This document shows, one piece after another, positions 1 through 12,589 of a stretch of DNA of 64,000 bases. The DNA comes from Antennarius striatus. Lineage: Eukaryota; Chordata; Actinopteri; Lophiiformes; Antennariidae. The stretch spans positions 7,161,001 to 7,225,000 of the forward strand of contig NC_090796.1 of the NCBI RefSeq assembly GCF_040054535.1. Reading direction: 5' to 3'. The first letter of the stretch is position 1. Each line of letters opens with the position of its first letter. The notes beneath the pieces are model-generated. The model was not told where the DNA came from, made no database searches, and saw only the letters and a list, made by a program, of their open reading frames with translations. The translations under genes were made by a program, and so were the position numbers.

Positions 1-3000
1 CTATATACAGTATTCTATAATAACGCATGCACATTTCAAACATAAAGCTTGTTAGAGGACTGTCCTTCCACTTCTCAAATTACAAATGTTCATAGCTTCA
101 GTTGATGGGTTTCATCCGTGCTGCAAGATATTTGTAATTTAAACCTGATATTGAAGAAGGGCAGGAATAGTCGCCGGATCTGTGGCCGAGTCGTTTGAGG
201 TAAGAGACCTAATGTGACCACGGTAAATGTTAAAGGCCAGACATTAGTTTTACAAGACTTTTAAAAGATTGGCATTGAAATAAATTACTAAGTGAAATTA
301 ATTAATAAAACAGACTTCTTATAAGATCTTAAACTGATTCTTTCAAGGCAGCGAGAACTCATGGGATGCAGAGCTGGTGATGCACCTAAAGTGAGAATTT
401 GTGAAATAAATATTTTTTCTTATTATAGATTTTCTTTGTGTACATAAATTCAAATATCAGCATATACTCTGTCTGTGGACCGTCCCAAGACTGCCATCTG
501 ATGTACAGCATGAACACAACAGCCTGCAGGCGTCAGGAGAGCAAATATGGGCATGGAAAGAACCTGGAGCGGCTCGTCATTTAATTTAATTGTTTGTAGC
601 GTGAGAATTGGGTGTCATTATGTAACTGAAGTGTTAAAATGATGATGATAATGGCAATGATGATGATGAGCATACCAATGATATCGGTTTTCAGTGTTTC
701 CTAAAATAGCCTCATAAATAGTTTCACCACCATAAGTAGAAGTTATCTGAAAGGGTGTAAGAGGAGCACAAATAAAACTTGGCGTTGCTCCTCAGCTGTG
801 GGTTTGAGTAAATGATGACGACGTGCTTTTAAATAAAAGAAGCATTTCAACGGTTCTCCAATAAGTTTACCAGTAATTAACTTGTTTCCGTGCAACAACA
901 AAAAAAAATTTAACACTAGCTGCTCACAAAATTGATTGCATTCAAATTTCTGCACTGTAGGAAAGAACACGTTCCTTGAGATATACAGTATTTATGACAT
1001 AAAATAATAATACTCTCACTAATTAAGGTTCTTCAGTAAAATAAAGAGAAAACTCCACACAATTTCAGAGATCTGGAGTTTATTTGATTCTGATGCTGAA
1101 CAGGACATACACATTAAACCTGAACGATGTAACCAAGGGACCGTCTACAAAGTGCAAACATAAAATTGTTTTTACCCTATTCGAATGTGTGATGTGCAGC
1201 CTCATCACACACATTCCAGTCATCAACAGCACAGTTTATGCTACTGTAATACCTTAGGGAAATAGTTAATAATAATTTAAAAAAATTCACTAACTTCAGT
1301 CTGATGCACATAATACAACGTCTTTTGGCAGTTTTTCTACGACAACTCTGCTTCGGACAAATTTGACCTTTGTTAATTTTTTTGAGTAAATTTCATCCAA
1401 CTAACTGACGATACTAACTGTGCAAAAATGAATAAAAAAGAAAACACAAAATGAAACATTTATGTGTTGTTGTTATTTTCCAACTGGATTTCAATCTCAA
1501 TGACATCATTCATAGGAACGAGTCTAATCCCGAAAGAGTGGGCCCAAAGAGGAATTTTAATTTAAAGGATTTAAAGGAGAAAATGGACAATTCTGTTACG
1601 TTTAAATCCCAAGATTGTTTAAAGATTTTATGTTTAATGTAATTAATTTTGGAAGTTTTCTAACAATTATAAATTATTATATTAATTATTCAGCTCAAAA
1701 GAAAATAATCACTGATGAACCACTGATGATGGTGTGTTATCAACAGAGTTTAATTATGTTTAAGGCCTTTTGTTTGTTTGTTTTTACATTTGCATATTCC
1801 TTTATAAGGAAAGAATTTGGATTCAGGTATGTGAATTTATTTGTAATTTGTTTTTCTGCCCTTTTGCACAATACAATTTACATTAAATGCAATGTTTACT
1901 AGTCCACTTTGTTATTTTCCAGGATATTTGGTTCACTTTTAGCACTTAGTACTCTGTAACCACAAAAGGAGTTATGGAGTAAAAGTACAAAAGTAGTTAT
2001 GGAGCACTGAGTCCATTTTAATACAATAAAATGTAGAAAAGTAAAAACATACCAGTTTGAATATGGTGGGTTGTAAACTACACAGATATGCCTGATCGAT
2101 AAATATCAAGATGTCAAATTTCCTGCTGCTCTGAGACACTTAAAATCAAATAAAGCCTGAAGTTCTGTATAATGGGTACGTCAGAATTACAGTGTGCAGC
2201 TGATCAAGTAGTGACAGTTTGGGTCTCCAAATCAAATCGTGCTCTTGGCCCTGTAGAGACTGGGACCGGCTCTGTTTTCTGATACTGAAAGTCGATACAG
2301 ACGTTACACTCACATCAATTGTGCACAAAGTTTCATTGAAAGACAACATATAGGATAATCAATCACCTTCGGTAATTAGAACGTAAAAGTAGACAATGGT
2401 TACACCATCAGAAAGAAGGGAGTTACATTTCATGTACCATTTTTACTAAATACGTCACTGAAAACCACGGAAAGAGAGTTTTATGCTAGGATAGAAAAGT
2501 TACACAAACAATACATTTACAAACACCAAAAACCATAATGAAGAAATACAACAGGGCTTTGCATGCAAGGTTTAACATTGACTATGAAAATGTTGCACAT
2601 TCAACCCAAAGGAAAAATCAAGTCATCCCTAAATAAACCCATCTTATGATAGAATACACAGCTGTTAATAACATGTAGAAACATGCACGAGCTGTCTGAT
2701 AATCTGCAACAGAAAGAGTAAAAGTTTACCTCATCCTCCTCTCTGTGCTGCTCTACACAGTTTAACCGAAAACTACATGGGCACAGAGTACATTTCACCC
2801 AAATCAGCAGCGTATATTATTAGCCCTATGCAATATCAAGCACTTTTGCATAGGCCTACACTTAGCCTACCATTTAAGCATCTTCATTTATGTGCACATA
2901 AATAGAACAGCCCTGTCTACTGGACATATTTTTCGACCGACTGCTTTGACTGCTTTGCACACAGTGTCTATTACATAGCCTATGCATCATATTTCGGTTG
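1..3000. other. No supported gene
   Basis: AT-rich sequence with only short open frames and no recognisable protein, RNA or repeat family. A minus-strand AATAAA at 1079-1084 could mark the end of a transcript but nothing upstream of it looks coding. Confidence 0.5.
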
Positions 3001-3008
3001 ACTGAAGG

Positions 3009-3016
3009 TATATAAG
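3009..3016 (+). promoter_or_regulatory. pvalb: TATA box of the first parvalbumin gene
   Basis: The motif tatataag lies about 25-30 bases upstream of a non-coding first exon that ends at 3098 in a good donor (accccaag, then gtgagt). The distance to the inferred transcription start near 3035-3045 suits a TATA promoter, as expected for strongly expressed muscle parvalbumins. The start itself is inferred. Confidence 0.7.
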
Positions 3017-3596
3017 CTCTCCAGAGAGGCTGAAGGATTCACTGCAGTGAGCAAATTCATCTGAGCGAATCCACTCTAGTCATAGAGATAACCCCAAGGT
3101 GAGTTTCACTGAGGAGCTTCAGACTTTAAGATTCTACTGTCTGACTCAGAGAGTGATTCAGGGCTTCAACTTCATGCAATGGGATACAAATGGAGGAAAG
3201 TCCTGCACAGGGGCCAGATTCTGAACATCAGACGCTCAGAGTTTGGACTAACTAAGGAATCAAAAGGGGGAAATGCTATTTGCCAACCAACCACAGCTGC
3301 AAAGGATATTTGATCTTTTGCATTGGAGGGCTTGGCTTTGGAAAAATTGGACTACCTTTTTTGATTGGGCCATACCTTTGAGGCCTACCAAAGAGGAATA
3401 TGCACAGAAAGGAAATGTAGAATACAGTTTAATGAAGATTACATTTATCTATTTAACTATTAACGCTGATTTGTAAAGTGCTGTTAGGAGACCCACTCAG
3501 ATTAGATCAAGATGAATGATGCATCAACGTGCCTGATTTGCTCAGCTGAACTGATGAACTGATGACTTGTCCTCTGCTCTCCTCCCTCAGGTAAAA

Positions 3597-5045
3597 ATGG
3601 CATTCGCTGGAATTCTGAATGATGCTGACATCACTGCAGCCCTTGCGGCTTGCCAAGGTAAACCCCTTCATGAGAATGAAACAGTGTGCAGCACATGGCA
3701 GCCAATATCATACACACAAACAAGATCTGTGTTAGATACTGCTGCAGAATTAAATATGCCAGAACAGAATCACATTACCAGTTCACACATTACCAGCTGC
3801 AGACAGTTTTGTGTCTTTTCTGCATTCAGCATGACAGAAATATCATTTTACTTTTTCTTGCTTGGTAAATCTGCATCACAGCTTTTATAAATTATGTAAA
3901 TTCACTGGTGACAGCAGTCAGAGCTCTAGCCTGTAATATTGCAGAGGTTCTAGTGAATGGTAAGCTATTTCAACTGCTTCAGATACAGCATAATTATTTA
4001 ATGTGTTACAATGTACAATAATTCATCTTTATGTTCTAGTGTTTGATCAAATTAGACTTTGCAAACCAGGAGTCGCAGCTATCAGATGAATTTATTAAAG
4101 TATAAAGAACAAACTGCGTAGGAAGAGCAGAAAAAGTAGTCTCTTCTATATGTACAAGTAGCTCAGCCATTAAGTACAGGACTTAAGTAAATGCATTTAG
4201 TTACTTATGACTGTGCAAAGTATCCTACGGTGCTGTCTGTGTGCTCATGCTGCATCTGACCCGATGCGTTCATCTCAATTTCTTCGCAGCTCCTGACAGT
4301 TTCAAGCACAAGGAGTTCTTCGCCAAGGTCGGCTTGTCAAGCAAATCCGACGCCGATGTCAAGAAGGCCTTCGAAGTCATTGATCAGGACAAGAGTCAAT
4401 TCATTGAGGAGGATGAGCTGAAGTAGGCACCATCTACACCTAAACCTCTTGTAGAGCAGGGATCCTTTTGCTCTGGGGTGGAATGTATTAATGATGTTGC
4501 CAATTATGAATCCATTATATTCCTCAGGGGCTCAGGCCACCTAAGCACGTCTCTGATGGCATAGAGGAGGAGCACATTTAGTCAGCAATTCTATGCAGAT
4601 ATTAAAATACTTATAGGCACAATGAGAAGAATATGCAATTTTGGACATATTCTCAAAAAGCACATCTTGAAAACCATCTACTTCAGAGGGAATATTACTT
4701 AGTCTATTATTACTGTATTAAATATATATTTACTGTAATACTCATTATCTTTACGATTGTCCTTTCTAGGCTGTTCCTGCAGAACTTCTCTGCCGCTGCC
4801 AGAGCTCTGACCGATGCTGAGACAAAGGAGTTCCTCAAGGCTGGTGACTCTGATGGCGACGGCAAGATTGGAATTGATGGTGAGCAAAAATGTCAATTTC
4901 TACAGCAAAATTTATTTCATTTTTAATTCAAACCAGATTTATGGGTTTTTAAAATTTTAATTTTCTTGATAAGTCTTCCAATAACACTGAATCCTTTTCT
5001 TTTCTGTGTCTCCCTGCAGAGTTTGCTGCTATGGTCAAGAATTAA
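3597..5045 (+). CDS. pvalb: Beta-parvalbumin (fish muscle type), 109 aa
   Basis: Small cytosolic EF-hand protein that buffers Ca2+ and speeds relaxation of fast muscle; the same family holds the major fish allergens. Coding exons are 3597-3657, 4290-4422, 4770-4879 and 5020-5045 (61, 133, 110 and 26 nt, the standard parvalbumin pattern), preceded by a non-coding exon ending at 3098. The protein starts [20 protein letters not shown] and ends MVKN. The CD calcium loop is residues 52-63 ([12 protein letters not shown]) and the EF loop is 91-102 ([12 protein letters not shown]). The Arg76-Glu82 pair typical of parvalbumins is present. Oddity: position 6 of the CD loop, normally Gly, is Gln57 (codon CAA). 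The start is the only ATG in exon 2 that gives the canonical N-terminus. A second family member follows at 10723. Confidence 0.97.
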
Positions 5046-5287
5046 ATGATTAAACTGACCAACACCTTACATCAGTACTCTAAAGGAACAACTTGAGACA
5101 AGATAAACTCCTCTCTTTTTCTCCTTTTCCCTGTCACTCTCTCTCTTTCAGCTCTCTACCCCTTTTATACACTTGACCTTTCATCTGCCCCGACCATAAA
5201 CAAACTGCGCCTCTCTCTCTGACCGTGCTCAAACCTTTGCTGTCCACGATGAATGTACCTGACTAAGTTTATAGCGTGGTTGACTTG

Positions 5288-5316
5288 TGTCTTTCTCTCT
5301 CTCTCTCTCTCTCTCA
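5288..5316 (+). repeat. CT microsatellite in parvalbumin 3' UTR
   Basis: About fourteen CT units inside the 3' untranslated region of the first parvalbumin gene. Confidence 0.85.
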
Positions 5317-5404
5317 CTTCTGTCGTCCTTTTACTATGTGAGTTTTGCTTACCATGAGATCAGATGATGTACTTTTATGGGAAATGGACGGATGATGAGA
5401 AAAC

Positions 5405-5410
5405 AATAAA
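5405..5410 (+). terminator. pvalb: Polyadenylation signal, first parvalbumin gene
   Basis: AATAAA lies 360 bases after the stop codon, followed by a T-rich stretch. The 3' UTR between contains a CT microsatellite around 5288-5316. Cleavage is expected near 5425-5435. Confidence 0.75.
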
Positions 5411-5439
5411 GGTTCTTTTTCAGTAACAGAAGTCTGACC

Positions 5440-6240
5440 CTAGTTTTTATTGTAGTTCAATTTTGACAATTTAAGTAATTCACAGTCCATGGTTTGTTCT
5501 GAAATAACACCTTAGCTTTCATGTGAAAGAAGATTAATAACTGGTGAACCAGAGAAGGAAACATAATTTACAGCAAATGTATTCAAAATATTGAACATTA
5601 AATTAAATGGTTTGTTAATTTGCAGATGACTTTTTAAGAAATGACTTTTAAGGAAATTTTTCAAAAACAGAATACTATGCTAGCAGCACATCTAAACACA
5701 AAATTAGTGATGCCAAATAATAGACATTGAGAAAACAATGAATTGATATAACTTATACAACAATATTAGTCCAGCTGACATTAACTATCTTATTGTATCA
5801 CCATACAATAAGCAAACATACCAGACTAAGTAAGGACAGAGCAGCAAACTAAATGAATGTGTTTAATTAATCATTTGAAGGATACAAATTTATTATTCCC
5901 TATTTTAAAAGTTATGTTAAAGGCCAGAAGTCTCATTTAGCTGCAGTTATTTCAGTAAAAATGAATGAATAACTTTCAACAAGAGATTAAATATTTTAAC
6001 CTTGATTTTCAGGATCTCAGCTCCTTAACTATAAATAATGCAACCTTCCCTATGAGACATAGTAATCAATAATAATAATAATTCAGTTTTGGGTTTATAT
6101 GCTACTGAGCCTCCACACTGTATATTGTGTTGTGTTGAGATGTGTGCTGCTTGTGACTCTGCATTTCAGGAAATCAGCCACAAGGTGACGCTGTCGATCA
6201 ATATGTCACATTGGTTGGAGCCGTCTGACAATGTTTTTTC
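5440..6240. other. Spacer without recognisable gene
   Basis: AT-rich sequence after the parvalbumin polyadenylation site. I see no exon with conserved protein content and no named repeat in it. Confidence 0.5.
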
Positions 6241-6248
6241 TTACAGAG

Positions 6249-6855
6249 TCCATCCATCCATCCGTCCATCCATCCATCCATCATCCATCCATCCATCCAT
6301 CTTTCTTCTGTCGCTTACCAGTCGAGGAGTCAACATTCTGAGCAGGGATGCTCAGACTTCTCTCTTCCCTATTCTTCTCCCTTCCCTATCCCTCTTTCTA
6401 TTCAGGATCTTGTCCTTCCAGTCATGACCCAAAGATCATGACCACAGTTGAGAGTAGATATGTAGATTGACCAGTAAATAGAGAGCTTTTTGTTTCGGCT
6501 CAGCTCCTTCCTCATCAAAACTGCCGTCAATGTGAACCAAGCTCCGGCTTCAGTCATTCAGGGAACAAACAAACCCATAACAAAGGGGCCCCGGACCCCA
6601 TACTCCCGAAGCACTCCTCACAAGATACCACAAAGGACAAGTCAAACACCTTCTTGAAATCCACAAAACACATGTGGACTGGTTGGCTGAACTTCAATGA
6701 ACCCTTGAGCACCCGATGGAGAGTGTGGAGCTGGTCCAGTGTTCTCTGACTGGAACGAAAACAGCATTGTTCCTCCTGGTTCGACTACAGGTTTAATCCT
6801 CCTCTCCAGTATCTTGGAATAGACTTGCCCAAGGATGCTGGCCTACAAATCTACA
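6249..6855 (-). mobile_element. Decayed LINE fragment with (ATGG)n 3' tail
   Basis: Read on the minus strand, 6855 down to about 6600 encodes pieces of a non-LTR reverse transcriptase: a stretch resembling TLDQLHTLHRVLKGS and then QPVHMCFVDFKKVFD, broken by frame changes. Sequence down to about 6310 matches the 3' part of a LINE type common in teleosts, and it ends in a (CCAT)n tract at 6249-6301, which is an (ATGG)n tail on the element's own strand. The middle of the reverse transcriptase is missing. The clade (RTE-like or other) is not certain. It is inert, an old 5'-truncated and internally deleted copy. Confidence 0.65.
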
Positions 6856-6887
6856 GGTACTGTCCAAATGCTATGTGATGTTACAGA

Positions 6888-6995
6888 GAAGAGTCAGCCA
6901 AGGCAACCCAGACAATCCAGTCAGACAGAGTCGCAGCCTGACCTTGAGAAAACTAGCTCAAGATCAAATTTCAACTTTTGTACTAATCGCTGACG
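6888..6995 (+). repeat. Copy 1 of an unclassified interspersed family (partial)
   Basis: Shares the block tgaccttgagaaaactag, and the bases up to tttcaac shortly after it, with a longer copy at 16580-16935. I could not assign it to a named family. Confidence 0.5.
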
Positions 6996-7339
6996 TTTGG
7001 AAGTCAGTCACATGATACCGTACATGCATTCTATTGGCTGACGGCATCTGGAAGTGCGCTATGTTCAGTTAGTCTTGGACTATCGTGAGACACAAAAGTG
7101 CTTTAAACAGTCTATCAGAGTGTGGGAAAAGTTAATACAGATAGAGGATGATCTAATATCACTATGGGGAGTGTTCGTAAATGTTTAAATTACCGTAAAT
7201 AATAAGATAAATAGTTTTTCACTCTATCACAGAATTTGTTAATTGTGTGTGGTTCCTAGAAAACATTAACCGCGAGGAACAACAGTGCACTGTATACCTT
7301 TTTAGGTACACAACTCTGAAACCTGATGAGATGTATTAC

Positions 7340-7674
7340 TAGGGCTGTCACTTTAACGCGTTGATTAGATTAATTAATTACGCTGCAAATTAACGCGCTA
7401 TTAAAATTAAAGCAATTAATCGTGAGTGGCAAGTCAACGCGTAAGCATTTAAAATTTGGCCCATTGAGGGACCCGTAGGCTGCAGTCATGTCACTTCGTA
7501 CCTGCGCCACTAGTCAAAAGCAGAGTGACTGACAACAGAGATGGAGGTGACACAGGAGAGCGAGGCAAACCCACTCGGACCTTTGGGCGGACAGTTTATT
7601 TATAAAAAGAAAAAAGACGGGACTATCAACAAAAACGCAGTGATTCTATAAATCTACGCTATATAAATCTAATC

Positions 7675-7756
<82 letters not shown>

Positions 7757-8630
7757 ATTTGTACCTTTTGTAAAAGAGAATTTTCATATCACCGAAGCAG
7801 CTCCAGCCTAACGTATCATTTAAATGCAAAACATGTCAAGGACACACAGTTGAACGTTAGCTTACCCTTTTAAAGGAAAAGCCTGGTTGTTGATGTTGCC
7901 TTATTTAGAGGCACGTTATACTACTAATTTTGAATTGCTGTATTGAGTCAGCTTTAGTATTCATTTTGATTGAGAGTCTGCTTATGCGCCTATTTGAGAC
8001 TCAGCCTTATTTTATTTTCGTTATTTTATTTATTTTATTTAACTGTATTTGTATTGCATTTTTGAGAAATGCACCTGGCCTAACTGGTTTTTTGATGTGC
8101 TCATTTATAAAGCACACTTAACCAATAAAAATATGGATTTCAAATCTTCTCTTCTTGATGCATTCTATTGATTAGTCATACACTACAATTTTGTAATGTC
8201 CTAGAATTCAAATTCTTTATTTGGGGGCCTTTAGCAGGTATGAGATTAAAATGTGATTAATCAGATTAATTAATTACAAATCCTGTAATCCTGCCATATT
8301 GATATTGTTCATGATATTTTGGTAGCTTTCCTTTAAAAACATATAAATGCACCTTTAATGATGCTGCTAGTGACATCACAGCCCTCAGACCAGGTTAAGC
8401 AGCCTACGGAGCAAGACAGCTTTTTGACAATATGCCTATGAAAGAATTTTGTAACTTTGTTTTTAGTTTTTCAAGTTAAGTTTTTGAACAGAGCAACTGC
8501 CTTGGAAAATTCTTTAAGTGTCAAGCTCATTGCCAAGGGACTGCCTAATAGTGATGGTAATGTGGAGTACCGGATCGAGAAGGATTGCCATTACAAATTA
8601 GATTAATTTTTTAATCGCCTGACAGCGCTA
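7340..8630 (+). mobile_element. hAT DNA transposon remnant with BED zinc finger
   Basis: The left end tagggctgtca and right end tgacagcgcta form short imperfect terminal inverted repeats. Both subterminal regions carry gattaattaatta-like sequence. The flanking 8-mers tgtattac (7332-7339) and ataattac (8631-8638) share five terminal bases, fitting a decayed 8-bp hAT target duplication. From 7541 an ATG opens a transposase-like N-terminus (MEVTQESEANPLGPLGGQF). The BED finger continues at about 7757-7836 (ICTFCKREFSYHRSSSSLT, then YHLNAKH), with Cys, Cys, His, His in the right order. A SINE tail has landed between these halves (7644-7757). The catalytic part of the transposase is missing, so this is an internally deleted non-autonomous copy. 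Confidence 0.7.
7644..7757 (+). repeat. SINE 3' tail plus (ATT)n(GTT)n tract inserted in the hAT copy
   Basis: The sequence tacgctatataaatct, followed by aatccattattatt, matches the 3' end of the complete SINE at 21205-21556. It runs into ATT and then GTT trinucleotide repeats (about 7675-7756). It interrupts the BED-finger coding region of the surrounding hAT element, so it arrived later. Confidence 0.6.
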
Positions 8631-8639
8631 ATAATTACA

Positions 8640-8750
8640 AAACAAAAAGCAACATTTTCGGGAAGCCAGAGCTACAAAAATGTGTAGGTCAGGGTAAAAT
8701 GATGAATTCAGGGGTGTCGCGGGATGTTGCAGTCTCTGACTGTCTTGTTA
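8640..8750 (+). repeat. Copy 2 of the unclassified interspersed family (internally deleted)
   Basis: The start aacaaaaagcaacatt and the end (gtaggtcagggtaaaatg onward to tctctgactg) match the head and tail of the 16580-16935 copy. The middle is missing. Confidence 0.5.
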
Positions 8751-9659
8751 ACTAAGCAATAATTGTACTTTTCTCATTTTATAAATTCATTCACCAAACA
8801 AGAGATATAAAGCAAATTTAAAATGTAAATTAAACTGTTCGCTTATTTTTTTATTTTATTTTATTTGTCTCTTTAGATTCTGTATAGATTCTGTTATAAT
8901 ACTCTTACAGTGATTTTTTTCAAACATAATAATCATATAGTGATCATTCTAACATTGTGACAACCAAGGATGTCACAACCAGAATTTTTTTCATCCATGT
9001 CAAAGTAGGATAGGGCTCGAGAGGTTTGCATAGTAAAGTGTAAAGCATATTTCATACACACACAGGAGGCAGTTTTAAAAAAATTCGATGCTTTCAGTCA
9101 CGGGGCCCGGACCCCAGTGGAGTATTATGTCTAGCAACGTGTCTGGTGACAAGCCTACAGTATGTCAGTGAAGTGCTGAGTCTTGTTTTCATTTCATTTT
9201 ATTATTTATTTTCCTGACAGAGCTTGTGACATCAGTGCGATACAGATTACTGGTGACAATCTCCTGGTGACTCCTAAAATGATTTATGACCTGCCGCCCT
9301 CTATGGCCGTCTGAATATAGGAGATTATTCACTCACACCAAAGAGAGAAAAGGGGCATGATTAAATTTGAGATGTCAGTAATCTTCATGCTTGCACCTAC
9401 AGAGAGGAGGGAGGGGAGGATAGAGAATAGGAAAGGGAGGGGGAGAAAGTAATATAACACATGGGAAAATTTAATTTGACAAAAACCACTGTGTTGTGAC
9501 AACATGAGAGAGGGGAGTGAACCACAGTGCATATATAGACCTACATAAGAAGCTAATTGGCCAGGTGAGCTGGTGAGGAACAGGAGAAGGAGGCTGCAGG
9601 AAAATTTGATCTACAGACAAGTTGGAAACTCAAGCATCTTTGTGCGCATCCACCCGGCC

Positions 9660-9667
9660 TTTATAAG
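9660..9667 (+). promoter_or_regulatory. TATA-like box of the second parvalbumin gene
   Basis: The sequence tttataag lies upstream of a probable non-coding exon that ends at 9754 (ccag, then gtagtt). A second TATA-like run, atatata at 9531-9537, lies further upstream and cannot be excluded. Confidence 0.5.
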
Positions 9668-10722
9668 ACTGAGTGAGCTGTGAGAGGACACCACGAAGCC
9701 TTATCTGCTGCTGCTTTGGACCTGGGAGCAGAGGAACCCGAGCAAACCACCCAGGTAGTTGATTCCTCTCTGTAAAGCTAGGCAGAACAGTATAAATTAT
9801 ATTATCTTCTGTGAAGTTTTATTTGCATCTTCTACATTCTGCAGGACTTTATACAATTTTTATGCAATTTTAGACTGGCTGAACAAGTTAAGTTGTAAAT
9901 TAATTGATAAAAAATTATGTATTTAAATTTATAACATCAAGTATTTGCTGAAAAATGAAATATTTTTAAGTTGACCTGTATTCATTCTAAAATTATTAAG
10001 TATAATTTTGAATAAAAGATTATTTTTTTTATTTCACAAAACTTATTCTCTTAAACTTATTCTCATCTGATAAAATAATATAAAAACACATACATTTAAA
10101 AAATGCAATGCATTCAGATATTGGATATGGTCTCAACTTTAACTTTTTTTTTTTTTTTTAATTTTTATTCAGGTTTTCTTTAGAGTAGGGGAGGATGTTT
10201 CACCTTTTTATGATGCCAGATTTCCTCTTTTTTCAGTTGTAATTCATTCAGGGTTGAAAAAGATTAGGGCCGATTGCAGTGGTTCACATCAATCAGAGGC
10301 TTTTGGCCTCAACCCACCAGCACATCTTCTATATGAAGATTTGTTGGTAGTTGGTGGGGTTGGCACTGGTAGGGAGTAGTTCTGGTATAATATACCATAT
10401 ATACCCAATGAAGTAGATCAGAGGTAGCCGAAGCAGAGGAAATCGTAATCAGGAAGCCTAACATATCAGATCTAAGGATACGTTTCTTTGCGTTTTCCAG
10501 ACAATTTTAAGATATTTGCCAAACAACCATGGTTGGAATGTCACTGTGCTCTTACTATGAACCCAAATAGATATTCAGGTAGATATTCAGGTAATCCAGA
10601 AAAACAAAAAAAACAACCCACAATATACTTCAGCTTTTACACTTACAATACATTAAATTTTGTTATGAGTAATAATTAGTAATTATTACTCATTTATAGA
10701 ACTTTGACGCTACAGGACCAAC

Positions 10723-12331
<1,609 letters not shown>

Positions 12332-12561
12332 ATTTAATGATGAGATGACCTTAAGTCTGTAGGTCTTCAGTCCTCTCCCCACCTCAGGAGTGAACCCACA
12401 TTCCATTCCCAGTTATTTATTTCATTTTCTACTCTTTTCTGTGTGCGCTAACTGTTTTTAAATGATCGTTTGTCCATTTAAAGACAACAGACTTGTAATT
12501 TGTTTTTCCACTATGTTGGTCCATAGTCCATGTGTGTCCGTTTCTGACAATCAATGAGATG

Positions 12562-12567
12562 AATAAA
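12562..12567 (+). terminator. Polyadenylation signal, second parvalbumin gene
   Basis: AATAAA lies 230 bases after the stop at 12331. No closer signal is seen. Confidence 0.65.
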
Positions 12568-12589
12568 CATGTGGAAAATATGATAATCT

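Noticed and set aside
743-970. Minus-strand open frame near the window start
   Set aside because: Low-complexity, no conserved motif, AT-rich surroundings and no splice signals.
1451-1902. Open frames in the first 3 kb
   Set aside because: Hydrophobic AT-rich translations with no recognisable domain; probably chance.
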